Below, in pieces: positions 37,971-50,059 of a stretch of DNA of 64,000 nucleotides (position 1 is the first letter of the stretch; every line of letters begins with the position of its first letter). Below the pieces are notes generated by a model, which saw nothing but the letters and a program-made list of their open reading frames with translations, had not been told where the DNA came from and searched no databases. Origin of the DNA: Microplitis mediator (taxonomy: Eukaryota > Arthropoda > Insecta > Hymenoptera > Braconidae); the NCBI RefSeq assembly GCF_029852145.1, contig NC_079974.1, positions 23,538,082-23,602,081 on the forward strand. Reading direction: 5' to 3'. Position numbers and translations under genes: made by a program.

Positions 37971-39026
37971 TAACAGTAACTTTATTCTTAAAGAAATATC
38001 AAGTGACAAAAAGAAAAAAAAAATTTGTTGAAATGAATTTAAGGTAAGAATTCACATTTCGGATGAAATTAACTCAACGGATTATTAATCGAGCTGGCAC
38101 CAAGCCAATGCATAGCGAGGAGGAGTTGCTGGGTTACCTTTTAATAAAATGATTCCACGTCAGTCCGAGTAGTTCCTTCATTTATAAAGTTTGCTCAAAG
38201 TTTCGTCGCCGGTTTTCCTTTCCCGGCACGATAATCAATGAATTGAACGGCTCTTGCCGCCGTACCGCGGATTTCGCGATTCTTTCAGCGCCGACCCGAA
38301 CCTCGGCTCTCGTGACCCCACGTCCCCACCAACTGTAGTAATAACTGTAACTCATTTTCGCGACTAAAACAAATCTCGGTTCCATTTTCCGAGGCCACAA
38401 ATGTCGAAAAATATTCATATTCATATACATTAGTATAATAAAATATGAAAAATCTCGGGAAAGTTCATAATTGTTAAATAGAAAGGGTATCCTGGTATCG
38501 ATCGATTTAATAGGTTTCCTACCCGTGTTCCGTGTGAATAGTCAACACGTGAACACACCTATGTCATCGCCGTATCGCATCGTACATAATATCCGCTTAA
38601 TTCTGCGCATCGTTTGCTTGCCGGTAAGAAGACTTTGAGCTTGAGTGATTCAATGCTACTCCATCTACCAGCACGCAAACGGTCTCTCTGTGTATCAACT
38701 ACCAGAATACAAGGTACTTTAGTATCTCTGGTGTCTGTAGTCTGTAAAAGCGTAACCTCAAGCATATATATATACACATACATATATATGCATTCATGTA
38801 CTTTTATATCGCAAAGTTCAGACACTACTTTATAGCCACAGCCTTCCTTCGCTTTTCAGTTCATTCGCCATGAAATTTTCTGCGGCTCGCACTTTCTATA
38901 CATTTTATATAAAAAAAAAATACTTTTACATATAGATATATATCACTCTTTTCAGAACGTAAACAGGAATAAAAAAAGAACAAATTTTTTCATCAAACCA
39001 GGGTCTCTTTATTTCGGACATGCCCA
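37971..39026. other. Unique sequence with a possible small first exon
   Basis: ATG at 38561 opens 21 codons that end exactly at CCG|GTAAGA (38623/38624). No promoter or second exon seen. Confidence 0.3.
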
Positions 39027-39266
39027 CACGGAAAAAAAATTCTAGTTAAATTTACAATGCTAACATCGTAATTTGTCCTATTAATTATTGTATTGGTGGA
39101 CTAGATTTTTCACATCGTAATTTTTACGATGTAGGGTTGGAAATTTCATTTAAGAAATAATACTTCAGACAAATAATACGAAGTCTTAAGCTCTTTAATA
39201 TAAATTACGATGTCACATCGTAAAATTTGAAGAGAAATTTTAAATAAACGATTAAAATAATAATCG

Positions 39267-39341
39267 TTCGGCAGTTGGATTCGAACCCGAGTCCTTTCGA
39301 GTGCGAAGTGTCGCCTTGGACCACTCGGCCACTGAAGGGCC
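39267..39341 (-). other. tRNA-Ser/Leu-like sequence with intact A and B boxes
   Basis: On the minus strand the A box is TGGCCGAGTGG (39321-39331) and the B box GGTTCGAATCC (39277-39287), a perfect match to consensus. GTCCAAGGCG follows the A box as in class II (Ser/Leu) tRNAs, and CTCGAAA resembles a CGA anticodon loop, but the anticodon stem does not pair and the acceptor stem is broken. It is therefore a tRNA-derived, SINE-like or pseudo-tRNA module that could still recruit Pol III. Confidence 0.6.
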
Positions 39342-39544
39342 TACACTATAAGTTATTTTTAAGATCCATATAAACGACTTACGGAGGACCCAGTTACTAT
39401 TTAAAAAGTACGATGTAACATCGTACTTTTTATAGCTTCCATCGTATTATAACAGAGGCAGCACTGTAATAATTATTTTGTTAAAAAGTAAAAAGAAATA
39501 TTAAATGTACGAATAAATATAGTTTTTAAAGTGTAATTTTTATT

Positions 39545-40162
39545 GCACGCCTCGGAAGCGAAGCGGAGAGGTTGTGCTTTATAACCGACCTGTCAAGGTC
39601 ACACGATTTCCACTCATTAAAGTGCATATATTTTTTTTCTATTACTCTTACACATTATGAAAAGCACATCAATATAAACCTGAAACACTAATAAATAATC
39701 CTGATACTTTTTTTAATTTGTCTAATATGTATTAATATAAAAAAAAGTTCATTAAAAAAAATTTATCGTGGACGTCCATTAGTCTGTGGTTAAAAAAAAC
39801 GGCGTGGTACGGATATCTCGAGAACGACTTGACGAAACTACTTAATTTTTTTTTCAAAATTTTCAGAAATAAGCAAAGAAGGTTCCTTTCGAAAATCACT
39901 ACTGTAGGCCTTCTCGTTTTTTTAAAAATAAATCATTACGGTTAAAACCGGCAATCTTACATGTAAACAAACACACACTGCCGCCATTTTTCATTAGGAA
40001 TGTTCTCCTTATTTATTTTTTTTTTTACTTTTGTTACCGTATATTTACCATGGAAATTTCTATGGGAAAAGAGCGGGATATTCAATTTTATTCGAAATTT
40101 AACTTTTAAAAAAAAACATAACATGAGCTTTCGAGGCGTGCACTTTTGGATTTTCCAAATTT
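39545..40162 (+). mobile_element. GCACGCCTCG family, short subfamily, copy 3, nested
   Basis: Near-identical to the copies at 15675 and 18570. It interrupts the CACGGAAA element (39027-40380), giving a clean relative age: the host element was there first. Confidence 0.85.
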
Positions 40163-40380
40163 CATTAGACCTTTTTATTTTTTTTTACGATGTTAAATTG
40201 TAATTTTTGCAGTAATTTTTAATCCTAAAAGTCTTTGTTAAAATTACGATGTTAAATAGTAAAAAATATAACCCACATAATAAATTTTGAAATAAAACAT
40301 TTAAAAATTGACGTTAATAAAAGTCTAGTCCGAAATTACGATGTTAACATCGTAAATTTTGGTAGAATTTTTTTTCCGTG

Positions 40381-41482
40381 CATTAGAGGGTAAAATTATT
40401 AAAGTTAATGGTTGGAGATTTTTGATGGTTAACATTCCGAATAATCGTTTTATGTAAATGAAATTATTCAAACTAGTGTGTAAAGTGAATATATATATGT
40501 ATGATCATTTAAAATAAATATTATGATGAAGGTAAATGAATTTAATTAAATAGTGGATAATTGACCCATTGATACGAAACACGCGGGATGAACACACATT
40601 GAAGGGTATATTGATGCAGTGGCTCGGATGCGTCGAACGCGGGACAATTATCCACTTGGGTACTCAGCAACGAACTTGGTTATATTCACCAGATTATATA
40701 TAGGACCAATAGAAATTTCACCGTCGCTCAACGACGCACTTGGGACACACACTAATGACTGAGCCTCGTACACAACAATAATCCAGATAGTAATCATAAT
40801 AATAATAGTTCCGACACTATCAATATTACCCTGGATGTATTGACGTTAAATTGTTTGATAAACAAATTACATTTTAAAACTCATGATCTCTATCACGCAT
40901 AAGTCAACCCGCGAAATGTATACCCGCAGATATTATCGCGTGTAAGCCAATATTGATAAAACGGAAAAAATAGGCCGCAAAGCTTTATAGGAAGCTACGA
41001 CTGCTCCAAAAATTATTTTTATTTTCCTGCGAACCTCGTAGCTAACATTCAAACATTTTTTTTTTACTGTGTATGCTCGGGAGCTAAATCTAGAGCTAGA
41101 GCTTTATTCACCCAATTTTTTTTATTTTTACTGCAAGCCCGTGAATATAACTTGAATACTTTTAACCTTGAGCAGTTATCCTTTTTTTTTTAAATCCCTT
41201 GGAAAATCTTCTTATTCAACCAATAGCAGATCTTTTAATATTTCAGAAGTTTATTTACAACTTATTTGTATGCAAAATTCAGATCTCGAGTTTTTATCAT
41301 ATATCGGTCCTTCAATATATCCGGAATCATTTCTCATAATTTTTAGATGAATGTCCGTCTTGGATTCGAGTACTTTCTAAATTATTTTCAAAAAATAAAA
41401 ATAAATAAATTATCAAAATTTGATCAGATCTACATTTTAATTTTTACTTTTTTTGACATTTATGTTTTTTAAAATAAATATA
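40381..41482. other. AT-rich unique sequence
   Basis: No gene or repeat recognised. Confidence 0.5.
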
Positions 41483-41982
41483 GGGGAAGGGGGGGCAAAA
41501 CGGGATAGGCCGGCAAAATGGGATACCCTCAAAATTTCGTCAAAATTTTTTTTTCTCGAAAAACTTTCGAAAATGGTCAAAAATGACATCTAGTATCATT
41601 TTACACTATTAAAAGCTAAAAAAAAACATTTTTATATTTTTTGCGAAAAGTATAATATTGGCGCCAATTTCAAATTTTGAAAAGAAATAACAAGGAAAAA
41701 CTTCTTTAAAAATATGTTGAGAGTAAATTTTATTACTTACATCAATTTAGAAAGACATTATTACATCAATTTTATTCACTTGAAAAAAAAAAAAAAAAAA
41801 TTTACTTTTTTTTGGGGTATCCCATTTTGCCCGCAGAAAATAAAAATTTTTTTTCTGATGGCAGTCTAAAATTCGTTATATTTATTTCAAATAGAATCAA
41901 AATGAAGCCAATTTACGATATTTATGTCCCTAAAAACTAAATTTTTCGTTAGGTATCCCGTTTTGCCCCCCCCCCCTTCCCC
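41483..41982 (+). mobile_element. GGGGAAGGGGGGCAAAACGGG family, copy 2
   Basis: 500 bp uninterrupted copy of the element at 30907, TA at 41481-41482 and 41983-41984. The terminal C run is 11 here versus 18 in copy 1. Confidence 0.85.
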
Positions 41983-42739
41983 TAAAAATTAAATTATTTA
42001 TTAAAATCAAAATAATAATAATATAGATGTGAATATTTATATATTTATATTAATTTAAATATAGCAAGCAAACAAAATATTTTGAGCTTATACAATTATA
42101 ATGAATATGAATATAACTCGTGTTCATTAAAGTCTAATTGCATTTAATGATAGTATAGACGTGAGTATTCGCATTTGCTTTTGACTCGGATGAACGTGAA
42201 AATTAAATTTGCTCTCACATACTTCATTAAACAATTAGAACAAAGAACAGTTTATTATTATTCATCTCATAAAATATGCCGTTTAGTGATGAATCATTAC
42301 AGAAGATGCTACCGCATACTTAAATAACTCATTAATTAACAAATAAACTCTTTCGTTTCGAATACCGTCACTTGAATTATTTCACCAGCCAATTTGTTTT
42401 ATATACTTTACTCAAAAATGGAGTAGAGTAGACGGATAAATTATGTAGATTTTAAAAAAGAATAGGATAAGAAGTGAAGGGAAAATATAAATATACGATG
42501 TAATCTAAGATGTGACGTTGCATGTTATCCACTTTAGTTGGCCGAGCTGCATCAGCCCTTTAGGCATCGCAACAGTCTTTGACATGCAAATACATTTTGT
42601 AACTGCATAATAAACATACCCTTGTTCATATTTATTTTCTTTTATATTCAGATTCTGCTGCTACTCTTTTATTCATTTATTATTATTTTTCTTTTTATAC
42701 TAAATTTAATATCCATTGATGAAGTCCATTTTTATCAAG
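41983..42739. other. AT-rich sequence before satellite array 1
   Basis: No gene or repeat recognised. Confidence 0.5.
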
Positions 42740-44336
42740 ACCAATTGCACGAAAACGTTGATATTGTGTAGAGTCTTTTCCAACAGGAGCAAAGTTATGG
42801 ACTACATAGAAAGACATAGACAGTGTCATCTTCATTTATTCTCATCCATCTTCATTTATCCTCATATGAGTCATAAGTCAGAAAAAAAATTTTTCTCGGG
42901 ACTTTTTGGAGGTTCTCCTACTAGAGGACATCATAATGAACAAAAAACGTCAATATTGTGATGGGTTATTCCCAACAGTAGAAAAGTTACAGGCCACTAT
43001 TCATCAAAAGTCACAGACACCGTCATCTGCCCGTATCTGCCAGGTGTCGATAACTCAAAAGATAAATTTTTCCTAGGACTTTTCCGAGTTTCTCTTACTA
43101 GAGGACATCATTATGAACAAAAAACGTTTATATTGTGATGGGTTATCCCCAACAGGAGCAAAGTTATGGGCCACTCTTCATAGACAGCCTCATCCTCACC
43201 CATTCTCACCCATCTTCACCCCTCTCCACCTAATCCTCATATGGGTCTGAACTCAAAAAATTAATTTTTTCCAGGACTTTTTAGGGCTTCTCCTACTAAA
43301 GGACCTCATAATGAACAAAAAACGTTTATATTGTGATGGGTTATTCCCAACAGGAGCAAAGTTATGGGCCACTCTTCATAGACAGCCTCATCCTCACCCA
43401 TCCTCACCCATCTTCACCCCTCTCCACCTAATCCTCATATGGGTCTGAACTCAAAAAATTAATTTTTTCCAGGACTTTTTAGGGCTTCTCCTACTAAAGG
43501 ACCTCATAATGAACAAAAAACGTTTATATTGTGATGGGTTATTCCCAACAGGAACAAAGTTACAGGCCACTATTTATCAAAAGCCACAGACACCGTCATC
43601 TGCCCGTATCTGCCCGGCGTCGATAACTCAAAAGATAAATTTTTCCTAGGACTTTTCCGAGTTTCTCTTACTAGAGGACATCATTATGAACAAAAAACGT
43701 TTATATTGTGATGGGTTATCCCCAACAGGAGCAAAGTTATGGGCCACTCTTCATAGACAGCCTCATCCTCACCCATCCTCACCCATCTTCACCCCTCTCC
43801 ACCTAATCCTCATATGGGTCTGAACTCAAAAAATTAATTTTTTCCAGGACTTTTTAGGGCTTCTCCTACTAAAGGACCTCATAATGAACAAAAAACGTTT
43901 ATATTGTGATGGGTTATTCCCAATAGGCGCAAAGTTACGGGCCATTCTTCGTAGGAAGACATGGACAGCCTCATCTCCACCCATCACCACCTAATCCTCA
44001 TATGGATCTGCAGTCAAAAAATAAATTTTTCTTAGGACTTTTTATGGTTTCTCCTACTAGAGGACATCATAATGAACAAAAAACGTTTATATTATGATGA
44101 GTTATTCCCAACAGGAGCAAAGTTACGGGCCACTGTTCATTGGAAGACATGGACAGCCTCATCTCCACCCATCTCCACGCATCTCCACCTAATCCTCATA
44201 TGGATCTGAAGTCAAAAAATAAATTTTTCTTAGGACTTTTTATGGTTTCTCCTACTAGAGGACATCATTATCAACAAAAAACGTCTGTATTGTGATGAGT
44301 TATTTCCAACAGGAGCAAAGTTACGGGCCAATTGCT
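42740..44336 (+). repeat. Satellite array 1 (about 175-200 bp monomers, three-monomer higher-order unit)
   Basis: About eight and a half monomers, each with GAACAAAAAACGT, CCCAACAGGAGCAAAGTTA, a CCTCATCCTCACCCATC-like stretch and CATATGG(G/A)TCTGA. Blocks near 42995 and 43567 match over about 571 bp (three monomers), a higher-order repeat. Open frames inside are by-products. Confidence 0.9.
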
Positions 44337-46100
44337 TCAGCAAAATAAAATAATTTATTTTTCAAAATAAAAAATAATAGTAATAATGAGGTCAATAAAA
44401 TGTCCCAAATTTTTTTTTACAATAGTGGCCCACTCTACCTCACATTCAGATTCTAGGTTCCAATAAAATTAAAAAAGAATTTTTCTTATTAAAAATTTTT
44501 AATTCACCCCATTGTCGGGGCTGATTAACACGCGATCCTATTCTCCAAAGCGTAACTAAGCTTTTTTAAACAAATAAAATTTTTCTCTCTTCATAATGGT
44601 GTCCCATTTCCACCCAGGTTCCTTTACATACATTTAAATAGAACAATGGAAATCGTAAAAAAATATAATTAAATTAAAACTAACATTGACTCGGTGAGCA
44701 GCTCAATTGTTAATAGTCATAATTGTGACATAAATTATTGGATATATACATATATAAATATAAGCTCAAATACCTCAATTATAATAATCAAATTGAGGTA
44801 TCAGCTTTAGAATGCTTTGTCATAAATTATTTATTAATTCATGGTATTATTCACTGTTTTGTAAATCGATTCAATTTTACACATTGCCAATATTTTAATA
44901 ATAAAAAATTTTAAAAAGGACTAATGAATATTTTTACCGACTTTACCGCGGATTAACATAAATTTAATATCGGGTTAAATAATACCCTAGTAAAAAAATG
45001 ACTTAAAATATTTTATTTTTTTTCGCCCCTTTTCATTCAAGTACTTGTGGATTTTTATTGCCTCGGAACAATGACAGGTCAGAGTTGGATTTTATTAGAA
45101 TGAAAAAAAATGTAAGAGGATTTTTATCATTTTTTTTTAGATGCAGTAAAATCAACCGATCAGCGGCAACGATTTTTGACAGCCGCTTGTCAACTGATGG
45201 CCAAAGTTGTCTCTGCACCCGAGTTTGTTATATTTTATTTTTTTTTTACTCCCTTTTTTTCCTGGTACATCAGTAAAATAAGTGAAAAAAGAGTTAAAAG
45301 ATCGAGTCCCTTGCGGTCCGGGGGTTAGTTGTTTAAGACTCGAGGGCGCTTGCGCAGCTTTCAGGTATGCCGATCCCTGTGTGGGGGTTAGTCGTTCGCC
45401 AACATTACAACGCGTCGCGTGCTCTGCTACGCACCCCCGTCAAGGTGCTCTTTGCTCTCCCGCTCTCGGAATTCAAATCTTCGCTCACTTTTTATTATTC
45501 AAATACCGATCAAATAAAAAATGTCACCTCATAATTTTATTTTTTCTCCCCATATTTAATTTTTTTTTCTCGACTTGTTAATTATTTTATTAGTGATGTT
45601 AATTAATAACTATTCGAAATTTTACACTAAAGTTAATATAAAAGTGACAGTGGCATGTGTTTATAAATATATAAATTTATAAAAACTTGTGTTAAATTTT
45701 TTTTTGTTAATTAATTAATTTTATTGTTATAAGACAGCAATGAAGAGTAATTAGTGTTTTATGTATAACACATCAGTGTTAAAAAAAAGGTATCAAAATT
45801 TTGTATTTTTTATTAAAAAGTAAAAAAAAATTTTACTTCAAACGAATAATTATCATATTTTAATGAATAAATTTTGTCAGATTACTTGGCTCGTATTTTT
45901 GTACTGAAATTTTTTTTAATTTTAATTAGAGAGAAAAAATTTTTAATTAGAAATTTTAGCGACAATTATTTGGCCGTTAATTAATGAGGGTGATAATTAA
46001 GAATTCAAAAAAAAAATATTAGAGAGATGATTCGATGACGAATATCGTGACGTAGTAACGAGATATATATGACAAATATAATATATGAATTGTGATATTA
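44337..46100. other. Region upstream of the 46101 promoter
   Basis: Contains a 10-bp-arm hairpin TACCTCAATT/AATTGAGGTA (about 44770-44800) and an unusually GC-rich block at 45285-45480 with TTTCAG|GTATGC (about 45363), perhaps an alternative leader exon. Confidence 0.35.
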
Positions 46101-46140
46101 TATATAAGCCCTTGAGCGTTGATGATTATTCGCTGCAGTG
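46101..46140 (+). promoter_or_regulatory. TATA box and initiator of an unidentified gene
   Basis: TATATAAG at 46101-46108 is followed by GCAGTG with its A at 46137, about 34 bp after the inner TATAAG, which is close to canonical core-promoter spacing. A GC-richer leader and an ATG in insect-like context follow (46244). The window upstream (45285-45480) is also unusually GC-rich for this locus. Confidence 0.5.
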
Positions 46141-46243
46141 GAACCAGTGGAAGCAGCAGCGACACGCCCGGACTGAACGATCCCGAGATTAGAGATAACC
46201 CCTCAGACTTTTACTGCAGCAAAGCGCGAGATAAGACGGCGAA

Positions 46244-46265
46244 ATGAGCGAGCTCTTCATTCCAG
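46244..46265 (+). CDS. Candidate first coding exon of an unidentified gene, ending at a splice donor
   Basis: The ATG sits in GGCGAAATGAG, close to the insect start context. Seven codons read MSELFIP and then one base of an eighth codon, and the sequence CCAG|GTAAAT gives a good splice donor, so the intron would be phase 1. A 5' leader of about 107 bases (46137-46243) with CAG-rich, non-repetitive sequence separates it from the TATA/initiator pair. Downstream exons were not found among the frames to the right, where the intron would contain a CACTG-type element (46862) and others. The product cannot be identified from seven residues. The coherence of promoter, start context and donor is the only evidence. 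Confidence 0.4.
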
Positions 46266-46861
46266 GTAAATTTAACTCTTTCCATCTGGTCTCTGGTCCC
46301 TAAAACCATTCAAAGTCTGTTTGTTCCTCGGTCGCGAAATTTATCTAGAATCTCGTCCGAAATGACACTCGATTATTTTATATATCCTTGAGGCAAAAGA
46401 GGGAGGAACAGACAAGTGCAATTAATTAGTTAAAGTGAAGTGAGAGAAAGAGAGGAAAAGGACTCAAGAGTGTCTACAGTGGATGTAACGTGGCACAAAG
46501 TTGCGTCGAATAATAAAAAATTAAAATGGGGCTGGCGAGAGCCCGGAGAAAAACCCTCGACAAGGACGTGTATGTTCCGGTCTGCTGAAGAGATAAAAGG
46601 AACCATCCGACCCTACATCACATCCACTGGTAGAATAATTTGCGGCGCTCTACCCCACTTGCCATTTTATATAGAGATACAAAAGAAAATTTTTAGACTA
46701 GAGACACCGTCGTAATGAAAAAAGTATCTGCTGAACGGTTCACCCATCGTTCAACATTTTTTTAATATTATGAGTTATTTTCGGTATTTACTAATTAGTT
46801 CATAAATTATATTCATGTCGAAATTAGGAGTGTGCCAATTATGTCCAGTTTCAATTTTATA
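46266..46861 (+). other. Start of the putative first intron
   Basis: The 91-codon frame at 46440-46715 has no acceptor or recognisable motif and is not called. Confidence 0.35.
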
Positions 46862-47358
46862 CACTGTAAAAAATCACCGGGGTAAGTCCAAGCGGTGTAG
46901 GTGTTAAAATAATCGGTGTTAAATTTACCCCCGAAAGCGGTGTAAAAATAACGCCGCCACCGGTGTAAATATTCTGTACCGGTGTTAAAATATTTTATTT
47001 TGTGAATATTTTTACTTACTCGATCACTATACTTGTTGATAAATGATATTTTTTATTAATTTTCATAAAGAACTGACATTTTTTGTGTTTCATAATCTTT
47101 AAAGTTAATACTCCAAGCGGACGCAATTTACCCCGCTTTTACACCGGCATTACTCCGCTTTTACACCGGTTACTCCGCTTTTACACTGGTTTTACTCCGC
47201 TTTTACACCGGTTTTACTCCACTTTTACACCGGTTACCCTGATTTAACACCGGTATTTTTAACACCGGTGTATTACTCCTCCTACACCGGTGTAATTTCA
47301 TTTTTACACCGGGCGGAGTTGAATTGAGTCCATTTTTAACACCGCTCTTTTTACAGTG
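46862..47358. mobile_element. CACTGTAAAAA element, unexpanded copy
   Basis: 497 bp, ends CACTGTAAAAAATCACCGGG and inverse of CACTGTAAAAAGAGCGGTGT, TA on both flanks (46860-46861, 47359-47360). In opposite orientation to 35758-36696. Only about five GCTTTTACACCGGTTTACTCC-like units are present where the other copy has the long array. It lies in the putative intron of the gene starting at 46244. Confidence 0.85.
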
Positions 47359-47360
47359 TA

Positions 47361-48203
47361 GTAATCAAAAAAATTTTAAGATTAAAGTTAAATTTTTTGA
47401 TTTGAACCCCGGGTCTGAGTTGACAAAAAAATTCTAATTTTATTCCTTCAACACCTCAACTTTGAAATAATAATAATAAGAATTAGTTTATACGAATACG
47501 TGGTTCGAATTTAATATAAAGTGTATTCAGTGTTGGTCAGCAGCTGAACAGTGCTGACCTTTACACACATACTGAACTTGTAAACCACTCGGAGAACTAC
47601 CACGAGAATTAGAAACTTTACCACATATACTTCTATAAATATAAGTATATATACATAAATATATGAATCACATTATTATCAATCTCACATGCGAAAGTTA
47701 TTACATGAAATTGTCCACACAATAATAACAACAACAACAGCAAAAACCACATGCAGGTGGTATAAACTCACTTACTTCCACGTAACTCTTTTGTTCCCTT
47801 TACTTTTATTTTTTTATTTTTTCACATTACTCTGATTATTTATACTTTTATACAAATACATATAAAGCCGCTTACAGCCGCTTACAAGCTGACTAACGAT
47901 AAGTCATGCGAATGTAATTCTATAAAGTATAAGGTTTAGTATCAACACCCACCCCTATTTAAAATAAAGAAAATATTTACAGCGACATTTCGAATGACTT
48001 TCAAGGTGATAAATTGTCATGCATGTCTGCTGCCATTGAAAAAAATAAAACAAAAATGTTTAGAGATAAATCATAAAATGTCACAGTGAATTGCCATCTC
48101 CCGGAGTAACTTATTAAATATGTGATTATTATTATTATTATTATTATTATTATTTATTGTTTTAAGGCCATGGAGTTATAGCTCCTTGCGGCCCTCCAAA
48201 ATA
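47361..48203. other. AT-rich unique sequence
   Basis: Ends in the (ATT)n run at 48125. Confidence 0.5.
48125..48155. repeat. (ATT)n microsatellite
   Basis: About ten ATT units, shortly before a GGGGAGACC element. Confidence 0.95.
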
Positions 48204-48824
48204 GGGGAGACCGGGGCAAGACGGCCCACCTAAGCCGGTTATTATTATTTGTGGCTTTTAACCATCAAGTCGATTTACTCTTGTCCAACTTGAACTCAAT
48301 TCACCAAAATTTTGGTGAAGCTCCTGAAAAAAAATTTTTTTTTTTTGGGGCAAGACGGCCCCCTCCGAAAAAAAATGAAAAAAAAAATTTTTTTTTTTTA
48401 ATTGCAAAAAAATTTCCCGCGTAGCAAATGTTTATATTTTTCTCTTTAACAACTGTATTTACTTTAATATTACTCAAAATAACCTTTTTTGATATAATAC
48501 GAGTCATTTTTTCACTTCAGTAGAAAATTGATTATTGGTTTTTTTAACTTTTTCAAATGCTCTATTTTAATCCAAATCCATATAATTAACCAAAAAATGA
48601 CATTTCTATTAAATTAATCATGACTAGGTTATAATACTATGAAATACATTTTCTTTTAGAATTTTTGAGTGGTTCATTTTGCCCCAAGTTTCGCGTATCG
48701 GGCTAAAAATGAGTAAATAATCTAAATTTGTGATAATCAAAAGAAAACAAGAAAAAAAAATTTTTGGTTAATTTTTGAGGTTGGCCTTCTTGCCCCAGGT
48801 GGGCCGTCTTGCCCCGGTCTCCCC
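48204..48824 (-). mobile_element. GGGGAGACCGGGGCAAG family, copy 3
   Basis: Reverse orientation to copies 1 and 2, with TA on both flanks (48202-48203, 48825-48826). Interior nearly identical to copy 1. Confidence 0.85.
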
Positions 48825-49120
48825 TACATTACAATGAATGTTAATCAACAAAATTAGTGTAATACAGATAGTAGTAATACTTGATATATATTATACATAA
48901 TACATACATCAATACATCATACATCAACATATCACTCCATCATCAAATAGATAATTTCATTAGTGATTTTGACCAAATCACGCATTCTCTTCACTCAACA
49001 AGAACTCAAAACACGCTTTGCGGAAAGTAGGAAAAGACGGTTGTGAAGTACAGTATTAAGGTAATCGATTCCATATTCTAATCGCACTTACTAAAAAAGA
49101 TTTGTCATACTTGGTGCTGT

Positions 49121-50059
49121 CCCGCATGGAAAAGCTATATATTGTTAAAAGTATATAAAAAAATATATGGTAAATATGTGATAAATATATAGCGGCAAAA
49201 ATATCTATATTGAAAAATATATGTTTTTTACATATATTGGATTATGTATTTATCATAATATATTTACTTGTATATAATGTTTTGTATTTTTCTATATATA
49301 TTATCTCATATAATGCTCAATATATTTTTATCATATATGGATAATATATATATAATTTATAAGTATAATATAATAAACTTGAATTATATATCCATATATT
49401 TTGACTCATATAATTAGTGGTATATGGTCTCTATATAATTGATTATATATGAAAGAATTTATATGATTAAATATATGGTTCGCGGTATATTGGAATTATA
49501 TTTTTCCAGTATATCAAAACTTATATTTTTCGCAATATATTTAAAATTTTATTTTTTAATATACTTTTTCAATTTCTACACAATCCCACAAAAAAAAGTC
49601 AAATTTGTTATTTTTTCTCCTTCTTTTTATAGACCTTATATTTACTGGCAATAACCTAAGAAAAGTAAAAAAAGTGCCATATATTTTACAATATATTGGA
49701 AACCATATATTTTGCAATATATTGGAAAACATATATAAAAAATATAAAAAATACTATATATTAATTAATATACTACTTTCAATATAATATATCAATATAA
49801 AAAAGATATATTAAAATATATATGTAAAACATACATAAAAAGTCATATATTGATAAATATATTGATAATATATTCTAGCAATATATTTTTTTTCAATATA
49901 TTATCATATATTCTAGCAATATATTTTTTTTCAATATATTGTCATATATTAATACGGCAAAAATATAAATATTATTTTATATATTGAACAATATATCACA
50001 TTAAAATATTCATATATTCTATCATATATGTTTTCACATATAAAATTTTTTCATGCGGG
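49121..50059. mobile_element. ATATATGG word-array element, copy 2
   Basis: 939 bp, nearly identical to 6809-7707 though more than 41 kb away, with GT on both flanks. It carries an extra ~37-bp tandem duplication of the TTCTAGCAATATAT unit near 49873-49945. Confidence 0.85.

Larger units (their letters stand above)
39027..40380. mobile_element. ACATCGTAAT word-array element with tRNA-like core and a nested insertion
   Basis: Ends CACGGAAAAAAAATTCTA inverted as TAGAATTTTTTTTCCGTG, CA on both flanks. Words TTACGATGT/ACATCGTAA recur throughout. The element carries a tRNA-like segment at 39267-39341 and the GCACGCCTCG element at 39545-40162; without the latter it is 736 bp. Confidence 0.85.

Noticed and set aside
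39267..39341. Functional tRNA-Ser
   Set aside because: A and B boxes are intact but the anticodon and acceptor stems do not pair, and it lies inside a transposable element.
42716..42961. Open frames within the satellite arrays (also 52693, 53066)
   Set aside because: They repeat with the satellite monomer and have no independent support.
45282..45581. 99-codon frame in the GC-rich block upstream of the 46101 promoter
   Set aside because: Second half is low-complexity; no homology. More likely regulatory or leader sequence.
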